Origin: Pseudoips prasinana | Lineage: Eukaryota; Arthropoda; Insecta; Lepidoptera; Nolidae | Assembly: GCA_951640165.1 (NCBI GenBank) | Contig: OX621253.1 | Coordinates: forward strand, 33,053,969-33,117,968 | Length of the DNA stretch: 64,000 nucleotides | Reading direction: 5' to 3' | Part shown: piece after piece, positions 22,494 through 33,844 of the stretch | Layout of the letters: each line of letters opens with the position of its first letter | How positions within the stretch are numbered: position 1 is the stretch's first letter | Made by a program: the position numbers and the translations under genes | The notes under the pieces: model-generated | What the model saw: only the letters and a program-made list of their open reading frames with translations | Databases searched by the model: none | What the model was told of the DNA's origin: nothing

Positions 22494-22732
22494 AGTACCA
22501 GAATAACTGAGTAAGTTGCTTGTTGTTAAATATTCCTTCTTAAAAATAGTATGTTTAGAACACCAAGCCTTGGGACTATAATAGGGCAATACCCTATATA
22601 ATACAAGCCAATGCTTTTTGTTGCTACTGGACCACTACTAGAATTGCTAGAAAGATACGGTCATATGAAGGCAGATTATTTTATTTCGAATGGTTTTCTT
22701 GGAAAAACACAGAGATATTAAAGACTCTTTTT

Positions 22733-23305
22733 AGGGTTCCGTAGCCAAATGGCAAAAAACGGAACCCTTATGTCCCTCTGTCTGTCCATCCGTATGTCAC
22801 AGCCATAGCCTTTTTTCTGAAACTATAAGAGCTGTACTGTTGAAATTCAACGTAAATAGATGTATTCTGTGAACCTAATTAAGATTTTCACACAAAAACT
22901 GAAAAGAAACACTAAATTTTAGGGCTTCCCCATACTGAAACTCAATTTTTTTTCGAACCCATACATGTAGGGTATTTATGGATAGATCTTCAAAAATTAT
23001 ATTGAGGTTTCTCTAATATCAGTTTTTTCTAAAAGTGTCATTTGCATAGTTTGTGCAAAAGACACTTTCAAAGTGGTAAAGTGAGTGTCTCCCCTCCCTG
23101 TAACTTCTAAAATAAGAGAATGATAAAACTAAAAAATATATATGATTACCATGCAGACTTCCACCAAAAAGTGAGTATCGTAGTAGTAGTAGTATAGTAA
23201 AGATATAGTAAGTTTTTTTTATACGTCATCCATCGTAATTCGTAAACCGTAATTTAACTTTCATTCAATCAACTCAAATACTTGCTGCTACGGAACCCTT
23301 CATGG
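22733..23305 (+). mobile_element. AGGGTTCCGTAG inverted-repeat element, long copy
   Basis: Starts AGGGTTCCGTAGCCAAATGG and ends GCTACGGAACCCTTCATGG, giving short terminal inverted repeats, with a (CTGTCTGTCC) tract near the start. A shortened copy is at 49693-49840. No transposase is encoded. The superfamily was not determined. Confidence 0.6.
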
Positions 23306-23720
23306 TCGAGTCCAATTCTCTAGTAAGGTAGCCTGTTTGCATTTACTTAGTAAGTTATTATTTAGACTACCAGGTGGATTACCTAGTATCCTGGTGCCGT
23401 CATTACTCCATGCATCCCCCTGTCTGCATAACAGTACTAGGCGGTAATTATATCTTCCTCAGGCTTTGTAAACTATTAAGTAGTTACAATGATCTCGTCG
23501 ATCTGCACTTTGACTCACTTAGGGAGTTTAACGAACTAGCATTAGGTAGCTGAAAAATGCATGGCGTGTTTGCCTAAACGCGATATTTACTCTTAGCTTA
23601 GTTTTAAAATGAATATTAGTTTTGTTGTATTATGAGTGTAATTGGCAAGATTAGTGAGTCTAAATAAAACTTACTACCATACAAATATCTGTTAAAACAA
23701 TTCGTTTTTAATATTTATAA

Positions 23721-23885
23721 CTAGCTGTGCCCTGCGGTTTGACCCGCGTTAAACTTTATAAATTAAAGCCTATATGTTAATCGAAGTTGTCAGCTAATTC
23801 CATACAACATTTTATTAAAATCGCTTGAACCGTTTAGACGTGAAGAAGTTACAAACATACACACTCACATACTCACAAAGTGTGA
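23721..23885 (-). mobile_element. Helitron 3' end, minus orientation
   Basis: The minus-strand end is AACGCGGGTCAAACCGCAGG, then GGCACAGCTAG|T at 23721. Inside is CGTTTAGACGTGAAGAAGTT in inverted relation to the 22.2 kb fragment. The 5' end is lost. Confidence 0.65.
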
Positions 23886-24424
23886 TTTCTCTACATAGAG
23901 CCAGGAGCCAACCAGAGTGAAAATAACACTACTATTTTAATGTAAATTAAATTTTATATCATAAGGGCTTTATGAAAAGACAGTGTCAAAGTATGTAATT
24001 TATATTTCTGTTTGTTTTGTGGAATTTTAATTAGTTTTAGCTCGCGCTTTGCTTTTGCTGCAAATTTGGAGCAGAAAAACGTAAGGTGAATAACGCAGTA
24101 TTAAATCCGAACACTGTATTAATTGTATTTAAAACAGACTTTAGTCTGTCCCCCGTCCTTAAAAAGGTTCTGTTTTAATAGAATACACCAACCAGCATAC
24201 TTATTCTCACATTTACATGAAAGTCTTGTTGAGGAACATTTTCCACGTACGCTCAAACGTACCAAGAGACACAGCAGAGGGCCCAACAAATACTGGGAAA
24301 GTATAGTTTTTTTTTTGGTGTGACAACACGATCGTTGGACTCAAGTGTTACTAGTGTCGACAGGCTCATAGTGTCATCAAACAAACTTCAATGAAGTAGT
24401 AATGGAACACAGTGACATTGGAAT
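23886..24424. other. Intronic sequence, no gene
   Basis: The 66-codon frame at 24123-24323 has no recognised family. Confidence 0.35.
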
Positions 24425-24672
24425 TTTCCGTAAAAAAAAAATCCCAATATCAACCCGAAGTCTGGGAGTTGGCAGTACTACACCCCCGTGCCTCGGAGAA
24501 CACGTAAAACCGTCGGTCCTGTTCCTGACCACTTTCCGATCTTGTCGCTAGTCGTCCCATCGGATTATGAGAGTGATGGAATAGAAAATGCCCCTGTGTT
24601 TGCACACACTTGTGGACTATAATATGTCCTGCGCACTTGGCTAGTCTCCATTGAGACTGTCCACGACTGGGC
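24425..24672 (+). mobile_element. SINE family C body, head missing
   Basis: CCCGTGCCTCGGAGAACACG, CGTCCCATCGGATTATGAGA and CTATAATATGTCCTGCGCAC match copies at 36686 and 41040. It runs directly into the next block, which may be this SINE's own 3' part. The two overlapping minus frames (130 and 94 aa) are translations of the repeat. Confidence 0.65.
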
Positions 24673-24856
24673 AAGCCTCCCCCAATAACTATCTTGGGGG
24701 GACATGCCATAATCGGCATGCCACCCTTGGCAGTCGGGTTGGCGATCGCAATACGATAGTTCTCTGGTAGATATTCCCCCAGATCGATTTCTACGCCACC
24801 TGGGAGATGAGATGATATTCTGATATTCGCCACTGTCACCATACAGCAAAATTTAG
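24673..24856 (-). mobile_element. GTGACGGC-end repeat family, full-length-like copy
   Basis: The minus strand starts TGCTGTATGGTGACAGTGGC and continues through TCTCATCTCCCAGGTGGCGT, ATCGATCTGGGGGAATATCT and CGATTATGGCATGTCCCC. This copy shows the non-palindromic form of the family. Confidence 0.6.
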
Positions 24857-26179
24857 ATTTAAATTACTTTTTATTTTTTACTACTACATAATAAATAAAA
24901 CAGAAAATATTAACACAACTATAACAATCTTCGAAACTACAAAGCCAACTCGCGAAAAAGGCGACTAAAGTCACATTGTAGACAAACTTCAAATGTTATT
25001 GAATGTTAAAAAGAAAGCAGTTTAAGTTTGGAGCCGGCGGTAAGATTAAAGAGACGCCAAAGTTAGGGCAACATGGCGGCGACTGCCGGTTGTGTGATCT
25101 ATGCCTACTCATTGTGCGGCTAAGGATTATGTCTTTAACGTTGGAATAAGATAACTTTCCCTTTTTCAATTTTACTTACACAGAGTACGATGGATGAAAT
25201 TAAAAAAACAACAGATAGATGGCTTTCTGTGCATTCTATTGAAATAATGTGTGGTTTGGGGATCTAAAGCTACTACGCTGCAGCTTCATTATATTAATAA
25301 TAGTAATAATAATAAGTAATTTATTATCCTTCACAAAGTAAAAAAAAAAGGTTTATAGTTATAATGACAAAACTTTGTGAGAGACTGGTGCCTGATGTAG
25401 GTTTGATGCCTGTATTAGAGGTCACCAGTGCCCTCCCGCGGCTATTACATAACTTGATAATGTTGTTGGTCAAAGAAATGTGAGTACAAATTAAAGCTAA
25501 GTAAATAACAGTAACAATTACAAAATATGAAACTGTTATATCTTTTAGTCTAAAAGGAAGTATTACTAGTAGTGTATGACTATCGATATAGATGTAGGTG
25601 TGAGCGTGATGTGAAAATGTGTTTATTTTATAAATAACTTAAAGTTATTAGCAATGTTAAGATTGGTGTCAAAAAGAGAGAATATATTATATATATATAT
25701 ATATATACTATTGGATTATTATTATGAAAATGTTGTCGTCTAGGGTGTGAATAAGGTAACCCAGAACTCATCAGGGTAGGTTGAAAGGCTCAACAACGAG
25801 TTTGTAATGCGTTGTGTGTTGCCTCATCACAGGCTACGGCAACCGATTGCCATTAGGGAGATGTAAAATGAAATCGTGAGTTTATTGCAATATTAGTAAT
25901 GCGAACATATAAAAAATAATTATCATTTCTGAGGTCCTTAATTTTACAACTCTAATTCAGTGTTAATCTTAAAATTTACGAACGAAATTCTCCAATTCAA
26001 CTTAACTCAAAACCTCTTCAGGGCGCATTTACGATTTTTTAATCGTTCTAAGAGGGCGTAAAATTAAAAGGCACAGTGTTAATTGTGAGGGGAGTTCGTG
26101 GTAATTTGAACCGATCAGAGGTTCCTTATTATCGGCACAAGTTATTTTTGCTGCAGAAGTTGGAAGACGTAAAGAGAGT
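24857..26179. other. Intronic sequence with a GC-richer patch and an (AT)n run
   Basis: 25030-25130 is locally GC-rich (GGAGCCGGCGGTAAG, AACATGGCGGCGACTGCC) with no frame. 25686-25707 is an (AT)n microsatellite. 25740-25865 has CATCACAGGCTACGGCAACC, a scrap typical of lepidopteran LINE tails. Confidence 0.4.
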
Positions 26180-26466
26180 TGAATTTACGATCGATTTCAA
26201 CACAATGTTTCTTTGAAAGTTTCTTATTTTATCATTGTTGGAACTGTAATTCTTGTAGATCTATACAAAAGGATATTTATTTACTTACAGGCTTACTACA
26301 CAACTTCAAATTATTTGAGTGTCAAAACGGCTTGGGATTCAGTCGCTCTAAATTTACACATTTCAATATAATGTTATTTTATATTACGACATAAATATTT
26401 AAAAAAGGATTCCTTCTGAGTTTTCTGGTGGTGTTTCGCAGTAGCTGCCAGAGTAGGGTAAAAAAA
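26180..26466 (+). mobile_element. 5'-truncated CR1/jockey-group LINE, 3' end
   Basis: The frame AYYTTSNYLSVKTAWDSVAL, then a 3' UTR with CTGAGTTTTCTGG and CAGTAGCTGCC, as at 12055. The 71-codon frame listed for this region reads it out of phase. Confidence 0.6.
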
Positions 26467-26761
26467 TTGACAATTGCACCCAAACAATATAACGCAATAA
26501 ATTAATTTCGAGTTGAATTTATGAATTTTGAAGGCTGAAACTTATAGAAAAATATATATTCGTATAGTTGATTCAGCGTCAGTTGAACGAACTGGTTGGT
26601 AAAAGTGTTCCATTCAGTGAATACGTCGGGCTGTTTGGAGTTCGTTCACAGCAAGTTGTTTTAAATTAAAAACTGATAGATTGGGCAGATATCGCAATGT
26701 TTTGCTAATATTTACAAAATATCTTTGCAGTTAATTTTATAAACTTTGGATATTATATGTG

Positions 26762-26880
26762 CCTGTGTGGTGACGGCGGCGAATATCAGAATATCATCAC
26801 CCCATCTCATGAGTGGGGGGCGCAAAAGTCGATCCGAGGGAATATCTAACAGAGGAAGGGCAACAGCTTCCTTCTGAGAT
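26762..26880 (+). mobile_element. GTGACGGC-end repeat family, 5' half
   Basis: CTGTGTGGTGACGGCGGCGA, ATCATCACCCCATCTCATGA and GTGGGGGGCGCAAAAGTCGA. The hairpin at 26921-27118 follows after 40 bases and carries the family's 3' part (CTGTTGCGATTATGG). Confidence 0.6.
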
Positions 26881-26920
26881 CTAAGTCATCTTATTGCGAT
26901 CATCATCCATGCCATCATGC

Positions 26921-27118
26921 CATCATCATCATCATTACAGCTAAAAGAAGTCTACCTCTAGATAAGCCTAACCCAAGAATCCATCAGCGGGGAAATACCA
27001 TAATCGCCACAGACGGGTTGACGGTCTGTTGCGATTATGGTGTTTCCCCGCTGATGATTCTGGGTTAGGCTTATCCAGAGGTGGTCTTTTTTAGCTGAAA
27101 TAATGATGATGATGATGA
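26921..27118. repeat. Long hairpin: 94-95 bp arms, 9-base loop
   Basis: The left arm 26921-27014 and right arm 27024-27118 pair over nearly their whole length, from (CATCAT)n / (GATGAT)n at the base to CCACAGAC / GTCTGTTG at the loop. Only a handful of mismatches or single-base indels are visible. A transcript from either strand would fold into a dsRNA-like stem. Whether it is transcribed is unknown. Confidence 0.85.
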
Positions 27119-27789
27119 TGGAAATCAATGTGGTTTGTTACTATCTATCGACCTTTAGAGATCTTTGTCTTTTGAAAGAGTTGTTCACGCCTAATTGGTC
27201 TCCGTCATGGTTTAAGGCCCAGATCTCAGTACGCAGCCGTCTTGCTTGCACGTTTTACATTAGATATATTTTAGGGTTTAAAATGACTTAAGACGTATAA
27301 AAACTCATTATTCGAGACAACATATAAAATGATTAAACTACCCCCAAGTAACAATCAAGTCGTTTAAAACCACATTCACTTTGTTATAGGCTAAATACAT
27401 ATAAAATATAGTATTTTGATCGCTCCAAACATAAATATTTTTCGTGAAAATGATACATGATTAATCCTTGAGTTATTAAGTACACAATATCCTTTAGTTA
27501 TTATTATATTAAGTACACAATAGGAAAATACTTTAATGTCCGTCAATTGACTTCCTTATAAATCGAAACAATTGATGGATGGCGGGTGAAATGTTTTTTT
27601 TAATAACAATTATTTGTAACATTGCTTTCTTTAAATTACATTATTTATTAGTTTGATAATAAATTTGTTTTGTCTTTGAAAAATGGAAATCCGTTGTCTC
27701 TGCCTACCCCTCTGGGAAACAGGCGTGAGTCTATGTTTGTATGTATGTATTTATTAGTTTAATAAAGTAGTTTTTTTTCTCAAGGGTCG
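27119..27789. other. Intronic sequence, no gene
   Basis: Near 27695 is a short repeat tail (TTGTCTCTGCCTACCCCTCT, AACAGGCGTGAGTCTATG, GTATGTATGTA) common to lepidopteran SINE ends. Confidence 0.35.
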
Positions 27790-27890
27790 CGGGATTCCGC
27801 TATGTGCGAGCAGCGCAGGACCGGCAGTCGCAGAGATCTTTCAGGAGGACTTTGTCCAGTAGTGGGCATCTTTCAGCTGATACAATATGA
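27790..27890 (+). mobile_element. RTE-type LINE 3' fragment
   Basis: AGATCTTTCAGGAGGACTTT and GTCCAGTAGTGGGCATC, the characteristic untranslated end of RTE-like LINEs in insects. Confidence 0.5.
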
Positions 27891-27928
27891 TTATTATATT
27901 TATAAATATAGTTTCGTCTTAACTTATA

Positions 27929-28178
27929 TAATAATATCTGGGGACAATGTCACACAGATCATCCCAGCCCCAAACCAAGCAAAGCTTGTACTATGGGTAC
28001 CAGGCGACTATATACATACTTGTATAGATAGATAAATACTTAGATACATAGAAAACATCCATGACTCAGAAACAAATATTCGTGTTCACCACACAAATAT
28101 TTGCACTTACCGGGATTCGAACCCAGGACCACCAGCTTCGTAGGCAGGAGCACTACCAACTAGGCTACGGTGACCGTC
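27929..28178 (-). mobile_element. SINE family A, full length
   Basis: From GGGGACAATGTCACACAGAT to the tRNA-like head ending CTAGGCTACGGTGACCGTC. Confidence 0.8.
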
Positions 28179-30044
28179 AATTAAATTTATTTATTTATAC
28201 TAAATTGGAGAGGACTTATATTTAATTAAAGTGTATGTAATTATTACAGCTTTTGCAAAACAACTGTCATGCTTTAATTCTACAACCAAATCGAATGGAA
28301 TACAACTGAGGAAATCATTGGCATGTTCAACCTTTTCAGCTACAGGCTCACTTTAGACCTCTGCAATAACTTTAAATGATTTTTTTTTATTATTGTTGAA
28401 AAAATTACCAAGTGTACTTTAAATGTATTACAGTCTAGTCTAGAGACTAATAAGTAATTTTATATTAACCTTAACTTCTACATAAACATAATTCATTCTA
28501 AAAATCAGTCCACAGACTTTCCTTAGTCATATTTGTTAAGGGGAAGACACTTTGTTCATGTGTTCTTTATTTAAATGATTGAACTCAACTTTTTACTCAA
28601 GTCTACCATAACTAGCAAAGAGTATCATCTTGTTTGACTAGTATAAATGTTTTTGTAGTATATTCCTCTTGAATAGAACCTAAACAATTTCGTGACCAAA
28701 ATAACAAAACATATTGCCTTAAATCCAATTTAATACAGTTACCCACAGCTTAAAAGCGACGCACCATATTATTAAAACTCGCAGACGATTAAACGCACGC
28801 GTCTTACCACTCTTATAATATACATAAAACATATGCTTTTGGCGGGGTACACACTTGGCTTATAATATACATAAAACATAATATAAGGCGGGCACACACT
28901 CGGCTTGTCATGCGTGCGTCAAATAGTTCACGTTCATGCATAATGCGCATATTAGGCGTATCCACAGACTAAACACAACAGTAGGTTTACATTTTAACCG
29001 TCTTAATATCTATATGTACAATGCTCTTACTAAATTGGGCAACTGGGTAGGATATATTAAAGTGCATGGTTTTGTGCTCAAGCACCAGTACACTCTTTAG
29101 TCCCACACTCTCTTTATCCGATGAAATGAAATATATTTATTCGCCAGAAATATGGTTACAATATGTTATATAAAATTGTACAGGTTCAGCATGTTACGTC
29201 GATTTGACGGCATGCAAATTTATATGACACAAGTTACTAATTATTATAAAGTAATTGAATAATTTAAAATAGCATATACAGCATATATACAATAATACCA
29301 CATTGATTAATATGCCCATTAGGTCTTGGAAGTTTAAAATTTAATTAATAACATGTTTTTACATAATTATAAGCACATTAAAGTAATAATAATTTTATAA
29401 TGTCTGATATGAATATTACAATGGTGACGGTTATATCTGTAACCAGGTAGAGAGCAGACGCAAAATTTACAGTTTTATGTGTTAACTGAAGCTCATAGCT
29501 ATTTGGTTTGAATGCTGTAAAACATATGTTAACCACACACAAAGAAAAATAACAGGCAAACCCACTGTCAGCCTCCGTTGTCCGCTTTAAACTTCCTCCA
29601 TATAAAATATCTAATATATTATAGTACTTTTTTTAGTTATCTACTTAGTTTCACATACATGTTTTGATCGATCACTTTTATTCGACTGTTGTAGGTTAGT
29701 CTGTGTCCCAGCACAATATTAGTAAGGCAGGATATTAATACCGCGCACCTGGCCTGCATATTGACGTTATTGCGTTTGTAGGCTCTCGCTTTTATGAATG
29801 TTTCGCACAAATGTTTGTTGAATCGAATTGCCAAAAACGTTGGTATGGACTCGGTTGGTTCCGAGAATGGTAACGTTTTGAATGGTTTTAAGATGTAGTG
29901 AAGTTTAAAATATATATGGCCTTTGCGTCTGTTACAGACGATTTACGGCGTTTTGTCTGAGAGACATATCTTTTGGTGGCTAAACAAACCGATGCGAGAG
30001 CGACATAGTATGGACTCGGTTGGTTTGGAGAATGCTATTTTTTT
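28179..30044. other. Intronic sequence with one tandem duplication
   Basis: 28812-28859 and 28860-28904 are tandem copies of a ~47-base unit (TTATAATATACATAAAACAT, then a GGCGGG...CACACT...GGCT end). No exon was found. The 65-codon minus frame at 29637-29834 is unassigned. Confidence 0.4.
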
Positions 30045-30180
30045 ATTGCTTTAGAAAGCAGATGAGCTAGCGGCCTACCTGATGGTAAGTGGTAACCGCT
30101 GCTCATGGACATTCGCAGTGCCAGGGGGCCCAGCAAACCGCTGCCTACCGTGAGATTAATACTCTTTTTAAACCACGTTT
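30045..30180 (+). mobile_element. SINE-like fragment (GATGGTAAGTGG type)
   Basis: ATGAGCTAGCGGCCTACCTG, ATGGTAAGTGGTAACCGCTG and CATGGACATTCGCAGTGCCA, related in its centre to the repeats at 35490 and 47735. Confidence 0.5.
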
Positions 30181-30359
30181 GAAGAAGAACATGTCTTAAT
30201 GGTAACGTTTTGAATGGTATTAAGATATACTGAAGGTTAAATAATTCTGTATATATTTTTTTTCAAGTCTCTCTCCCATTCAATCTCTACTCCCACCCTA
30301 AGGCAATGTATCCTAGTATCGCGGTTACTTAACAAGCAAATAGTTAATGGCTACTAATT

Positions 30360-30470
30360 ACACCCAGACTCAGAACAACGTGCGAATAGTTGTCCTGGGC
30401 GGGAATCGAACCTGGAACATGAAATGGCGATGCGAATATCTTAAACGCTGCACCACACATGCCATCAATC
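30360..30470 (-). mobile_element. SINE family E
   Basis: The minus strand reads GGCATGTGTGGTGCAGCGTT (A box) and GGTTCGATTCCCGCCCAGGA (B box), continuing into TCTGAGTCTGGGTGTAATTA. Confidence 0.65.
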
Positions 30471-32554
30471 AAAAATGTCTAAGTACCAAGCAGTGATATG
30501 CCAACATAGCTGTCAAGGAAATATATTAAATACTTTTGCTGTATGTCCTATAATAAGAGAAGGAAGTCGGTTAAAAAAAGAAACAGAACACATTTGCGCA
30601 CTAATTCTGAGAATCAAACTGCGTTCACCCTAGTATCAGAGTTGTTCAATCCACACACTTAGCATTTCACATGAATTAACGACTGATCACTAGCCTTTGT
30701 CGGTAGCCAGAACCAATTAGCTTATCGTGACCTCTGAAGCACGACTATACACAAAATTTAAACGGTTTTGGCAATTCAATAATGAAATAATTATAAAATG
30801 ATGATGAAATAAAGAAATTAATCAGCACTTGGGTATTATCATCGTACTTACTCACAATGCATTACATAAATAATAATATTAATAAATCTTTATTTCAATA
30901 AAACTTACATCAGGGAATTGTTAAGACTACATACAAAACAACCAAAACCAGGAAAACACCCCACTCCCGTGCTAGGAAATAACCTGTGTTACGGGTAGTG
31001 AAGAGGTCGCCCTGGCAGCGTGGTTCAGGGTGATATAGTACTATATAGTAGACATTGTAGTAGTAACGATGAAAATCTGTGTCCCTAAAAGTAGGCAAGC
31101 CTAATTTAGGGACCAGTTAAAATTCTTACAACTAGGTATTTAAATAATATAATGTGCCACAATGTGTGTTCTGTGCTACTGTTCATTGTGTGTGTGTGTG
31201 TTTTGTATGTTATCGACGTTGTGTGAGTTCATTTAGTTATTGTTTTTTTAGATTTTCTGTGTCCAGATAGTTTTGAGTTAAATATACATATACAAAATTA
31301 AGGTTACTAGATTTTTGAACGCGTCCATCCTTGCGATCTGTTTGATCACATACAATGTTGAGAAAATCTCAGAGCCTCATCAAAGGACTGAACACTCATG
31401 GTCATAAGAAATACTTAGTATTTTCGGCTAAGCTTCGAAAATATGCACGTATGTCAGTGTTGTCCGATGGAACACTCACGACGTTGTGCCCCGACCAAGT
31501 GCGAGACGATACACACACACACACACACACATGGGATGAAGATGATGAAATTATTTTTCTGAAGATGGTTCTCCAAAAGAAATTTAAACTGTTGGCTATT
31601 CCAATTTTAATTATTTACAATTTGAACTATAGCATAATATGTTCCGTTTAAAAATTCCCAAATATAGCCTGAAATACCCTGCGTTTCCTTACCAATTTCC
31701 TATAAACACAACTCTAATAACGCGCCAACTTTATCCCATTACGCCCCCATTTTTCATAAAGCACAATTTTACTGAAACACAATCGTAAACACAAAATAAT
31801 ATCTTTGCAACTTTTCTGTTATAAAGAAAAACGGAAAAACAGAGCGTTAGAATTGTAGAGTTTATACCTACGGAGAATACAAACGAAGTGGCCAGTTACA
31901 GCCTGAGATGATGTCAGAATCACTGGGAATATATATACATAGAATGTAATGGAATTTATAAATATATTTGTGTATACATATTTATAACTTCTTCTTTAAA
32001 GGGTATTACATTTTTTTTGTGGATAACTATTACCAACCCTAACCTCTGCTGCCAATCAAAGCACCCACTAGATAAACAACACACCCATGGCGTTCCTTTT
32101 AGCAAGTTTTTATTTAATATATTTTTTTCGTAGATGTAGAAAACGAATAAGTAACAATGTAATTAGAATACACTGATATGTTTTTAAAACAAAGTGAACA
32201 TTTGACGAATTAATGATAATGCATTTAACATGTTAATGCAATTTAATTATGCGCCCTCTTATTTTAGGTTAGATCCTCATACATGTTAACTATTTGAGTG
32301 GCTCACAAATTGTGGTCGTGAGTCTGATCTTATTTTATTTAATGAAGGTTTATAAATTCCCCGCGATACTCCGAGTGTGTTATTAACATGTAATTTGTTT
32401 TCGACTATTCTATGGGGGACTTGGCTCAATTATATTACGCGTTACTTAAATTATGTTATCTACGGTGGTTGCTACTTTGAGAAAGTTTCTGTGCTCCTAA
32501 AACACTGAAGCCCTCAATAAAAGGCTTAACTCAACACTCTTTATTTTAGAAATA
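30471..32554. other. Intronic sequence with one unassigned ORF
   Basis: The plus frame 31355-31651 (98 codons; ATG in ACAATGTTGAG) has a plausible first 50 residues (KSQSLIKGLNTHGHKKYLVF) and then an in-frame (CA)n microsatellite coding THTHTHT. No family recognised. (GT)n lies at 31189-31200. The minus 62-codon frame at 30910-31098 looks repeat-derived. Confidence 0.3.
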
Positions 32555-33842
32555 TTAGGTCTTTACCTATGAAATTGCCGTTCTGCAGTACTGGCCATTT
32601 CAAATCAAAATAATTTTTGTTTGGCTAAGAATTCTAATTTCAAATTAATTTTATTTTAAAAACATGGATTCTTTTTTCCAAAAGTAGTCATTTCTTTATT
32701 GATTAGTGTTACATTTTCATCGCATTTCAATCTTTTTCGTCATCATGGATACGTTAAAAATTCGAGTAATTATGGAATATGAGTACCGTCGTGGCAGCAA
32801 CGCGGCACAAGCGGCACGCAACATCAACGACGTTTACGGAGCTAACACTACAAACCAACGCACCACCTGTTATTGGTTTGCTCGCTTCCGTTCTGGAAAT
32901 TTCGACCTGAAAAATGAACCTCGCGGTCGTCCGAAGACTTTGGTCGACAATGACGAATTAAAGGCGGTTGTGGAAGCTGATGATACACAATCTACGGCTG
33001 AATTAGCAGCAGCTTTCGACGTTAGCGTCAAAACAATATTGGTCCATTTGCGTCAAATTGGCAAGGTAAAAAAGCTTGACAAATGGGTGCCCCACGAACT
33101 CAATGATCGCCAGCGCGAAGTACGCGTCGAGACGTGCCTTGCACTGCTCAACAGACACACAAATGAAGGAATTTTGAACCGCATTGTTACCTGCGATGAA
33201 AAATGGATTCTGTTTGATAACCGCAAGCGCTCAGCAAGTTGGTTGGATCCTGGTTCAGCACCTAAACAATGCCCTAAACGAAAACTTACCCCTAGAAAAG
33301 TGATGGTCACTGTTTGGTGGTCTAGCGCCGGTGTGATTCATCACAGCTTCTTACCAAACGGGGTGAGCATTACTGCAGATGTGTACTGTGAAGAACTGAG
33401 CACAATGGTGGAGAAGCTGGCGCATCTCCAACCAGCATTGGTCAATCGCTCGTCTCCGCTGCTCCTGCACGACAACGCGCGACCTCATACTGCACAGCAG
33501 ACGGTCTCCAAGTTGCAAGAACTGGGGTTGGAAGCTCTCCGTCATCCGCCCTACTCACCAGACCTTGCGCCTACAGACTACTACTTTTTCCAGAATTTGG
33601 ATAACTTCTTGGCGGGAAAAAAATTCAATACCCGAGAGGCAGTACAAAATGCCTTTGAAGAATTTGTTGCCTCCCGTCCAGCTGATTTCTTTAAGAAGGG
33701 CATCAATAAACTGCCACTGCGATGGCAAAGATGCATTGATTGCATGGGTGATTACTTCGATTAATACAAATAAAAAAATTCATGAAAAAAATTCGTTTAA
33801 ATTTTTTCATACAAAACGGCAATTTCATAGGTAAAGACCTAT
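32555..33842 (+). mobile_element. Mariner transposon, full length
   Basis: Inverted repeats TTAGGTCTTTACCTATGAAA...GCCGTT at 32555 and its reverse complement ending at 33842, with one terminal mismatch. TA dinucleotides lie at 32553-32554 and 33843-33844. The total of 1288 bp is normal for the family. The single intact ORF inside and the near-identical ends suggest a recent insertion. Confidence 0.93.
32745..33764 (+). CDS. Mariner transposase, intact DD34D
   Basis: Encodes 339 residues from ATG at 32745 (TCATCATGGATA); the frame opens at an upstream GTG that I do not use. The N-terminal half has two helix-turn-helix regions (about residues 5-55 and 80-105) separated by the RGRP linker, which bind the inverted repeats. 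WVPHEL is at 114-119. The catalytic aspartates are D151 (TCDEKW), D243 (LLHDNARPH) and D278 (APTDYYFF), with exactly 34 residues between the last two. The protein performs cut-and-paste transposition into TA sites. The C-terminal motifs resemble the cecropia/Hsmar1-type branch; this subfamily call is by eye. No stop or frameshift is present and the length is close to the usual 345, so it may be active. Confidence 0.95.
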   Translation: MDTLKIRVIMEYEYRRGSNAAQAARNINDVYGANTTNQRTTCYWFARFRSGNFDLKNEPRGRPKTLVDNDELKAVVEADDTQSTAELAAAFDVSVKTILVHLRQIGKVKKLDKWVPHELNDRQREVRVETCLALLNRHTNEGILNRIVTCDEKWILFDNRKRSASWLDPGSAPKQCPKRKLTPRKVMVTVWWSSAGVIHHSFLPNGVSITADVYCEELSTMVEKLAHLQPALVNRSSPLLLHDNARPHTAQQTVSKLQELGLEALRHPPYSPDLAPTDYYFFQNLDNFLAGKKFNTREAVQNAFEEFVASRPADFFKKGINKLPLRWQRCIDCMGDYFD

Positions 33843-33844
33843 TA

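Noticed and set aside
24450..24849. Protein-coding genes from the 130- and 94-codon minus frames
   Set aside because: They are translations of a SINE and an adjoining repeat that recur elsewhere in the window.
32706..32744. Longer mariner transposase start
   Set aside because: The upstream start is GTG; the ATG at 32745 gives the family-typical N-terminus.
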